DNA from: an uncultured Clostridia bacterium
Lineage (GTDB): Bacteria > Bacillota > Clostridia > Lachnospirales > Lachnospiraceae
Reading direction: 5' to 3'
Assembly (NCBI GenBank): GCA_946186175.1
Contig: CAMHMG010000070.1
Coordinates: 1-12,619 of the forward strand
Length of the DNA stretch: 12,619 bases
The notes under the pieces were generated by a model, which did no database searches, was not told the origin of the DNA, and saw nothing but the letters and a program-made list of their open reading frames with translations. The position numbers were made by a program, and so were the translations under genes. The first letter of the stretch is position 1. Each line of letters opens with the position of its first letter. This document shows, in pieces, positions 12,610 to 12,619 of this stretch.

Positions 12610-12619
12610 TGTTCCCAAA

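Overview
The window looks like chromosomal DNA of a low-to-mid GC member of the Clostridia, most likely a Lachnospiraceae (Lachnospira/Eubacterium/Butyrivibrio-like). This rests on strong AGGAGG ribosome-binding sites, sigma-A-type promoters, codon use, a GT5 glycogen synthase, a SpoVK/CbbX-like AAA+ protein and protein sequences that read as clostridial. The family-level assignment is an inference, not a database result.

Layout. Positions 1-5532 are housekeeping genes on the + strand: the tail of an unknown gene, pyrG (CTP synthase), a YfbR-type HD 5'-deoxynucleotidase, glgA (glycogen synthase) and serS (seryl-tRNA synthetase). pyrG and the nucleotidase both act on nucleotide pools. glgA has its own clear promoter. 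A perfect 17-bp bidirectional terminator (5549-5585) separates serS from a convergent - strand pair: a LysR-type regulator (5570-6490) and, upstream of it, an AAA+ ATPase with a TerB-like N-terminal half (6548-7993). Divergent from that pair are yebC (8455-9183) and a HAD phosphatase (9344-10000).

From about 10.0 kb the character changes to accessory DNA. There is an AAA/DUF4143 ATPase with its own promoter, then a decayed transposase tail on the - strand (11529-11780), a Phd/YefM-YoeB toxin-antitoxin operon with a well-formed promoter and operator (11868-12448), a terminator, and a hairpin at the right edge that may be the tip of another mobile element.

The most unusual content is non-coding. 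Two gene-free stretches, 3945-4254 (between glgA and serS) and about 8075-8332 (between the AAA+ gene and yebC), carry the same kind of element in opposite orientations. Each has a stem-loop, then CACTTA, then a conserved block of about 48 nt (40/48 identical between copies). The stems differ in sequence between the two loci but both pair well, so structure seems kept while sequence drifts. The 8-kb copy is tandemly duplicated, with a net 52-nt internal deletion in the second unit, and carries an extra long hairpin. The 4-kb copy is joined to a cluster of hairpins whose loops all contain CTTCG. I do not recognise this as a named element; it is the best candidate here for something undescribed.
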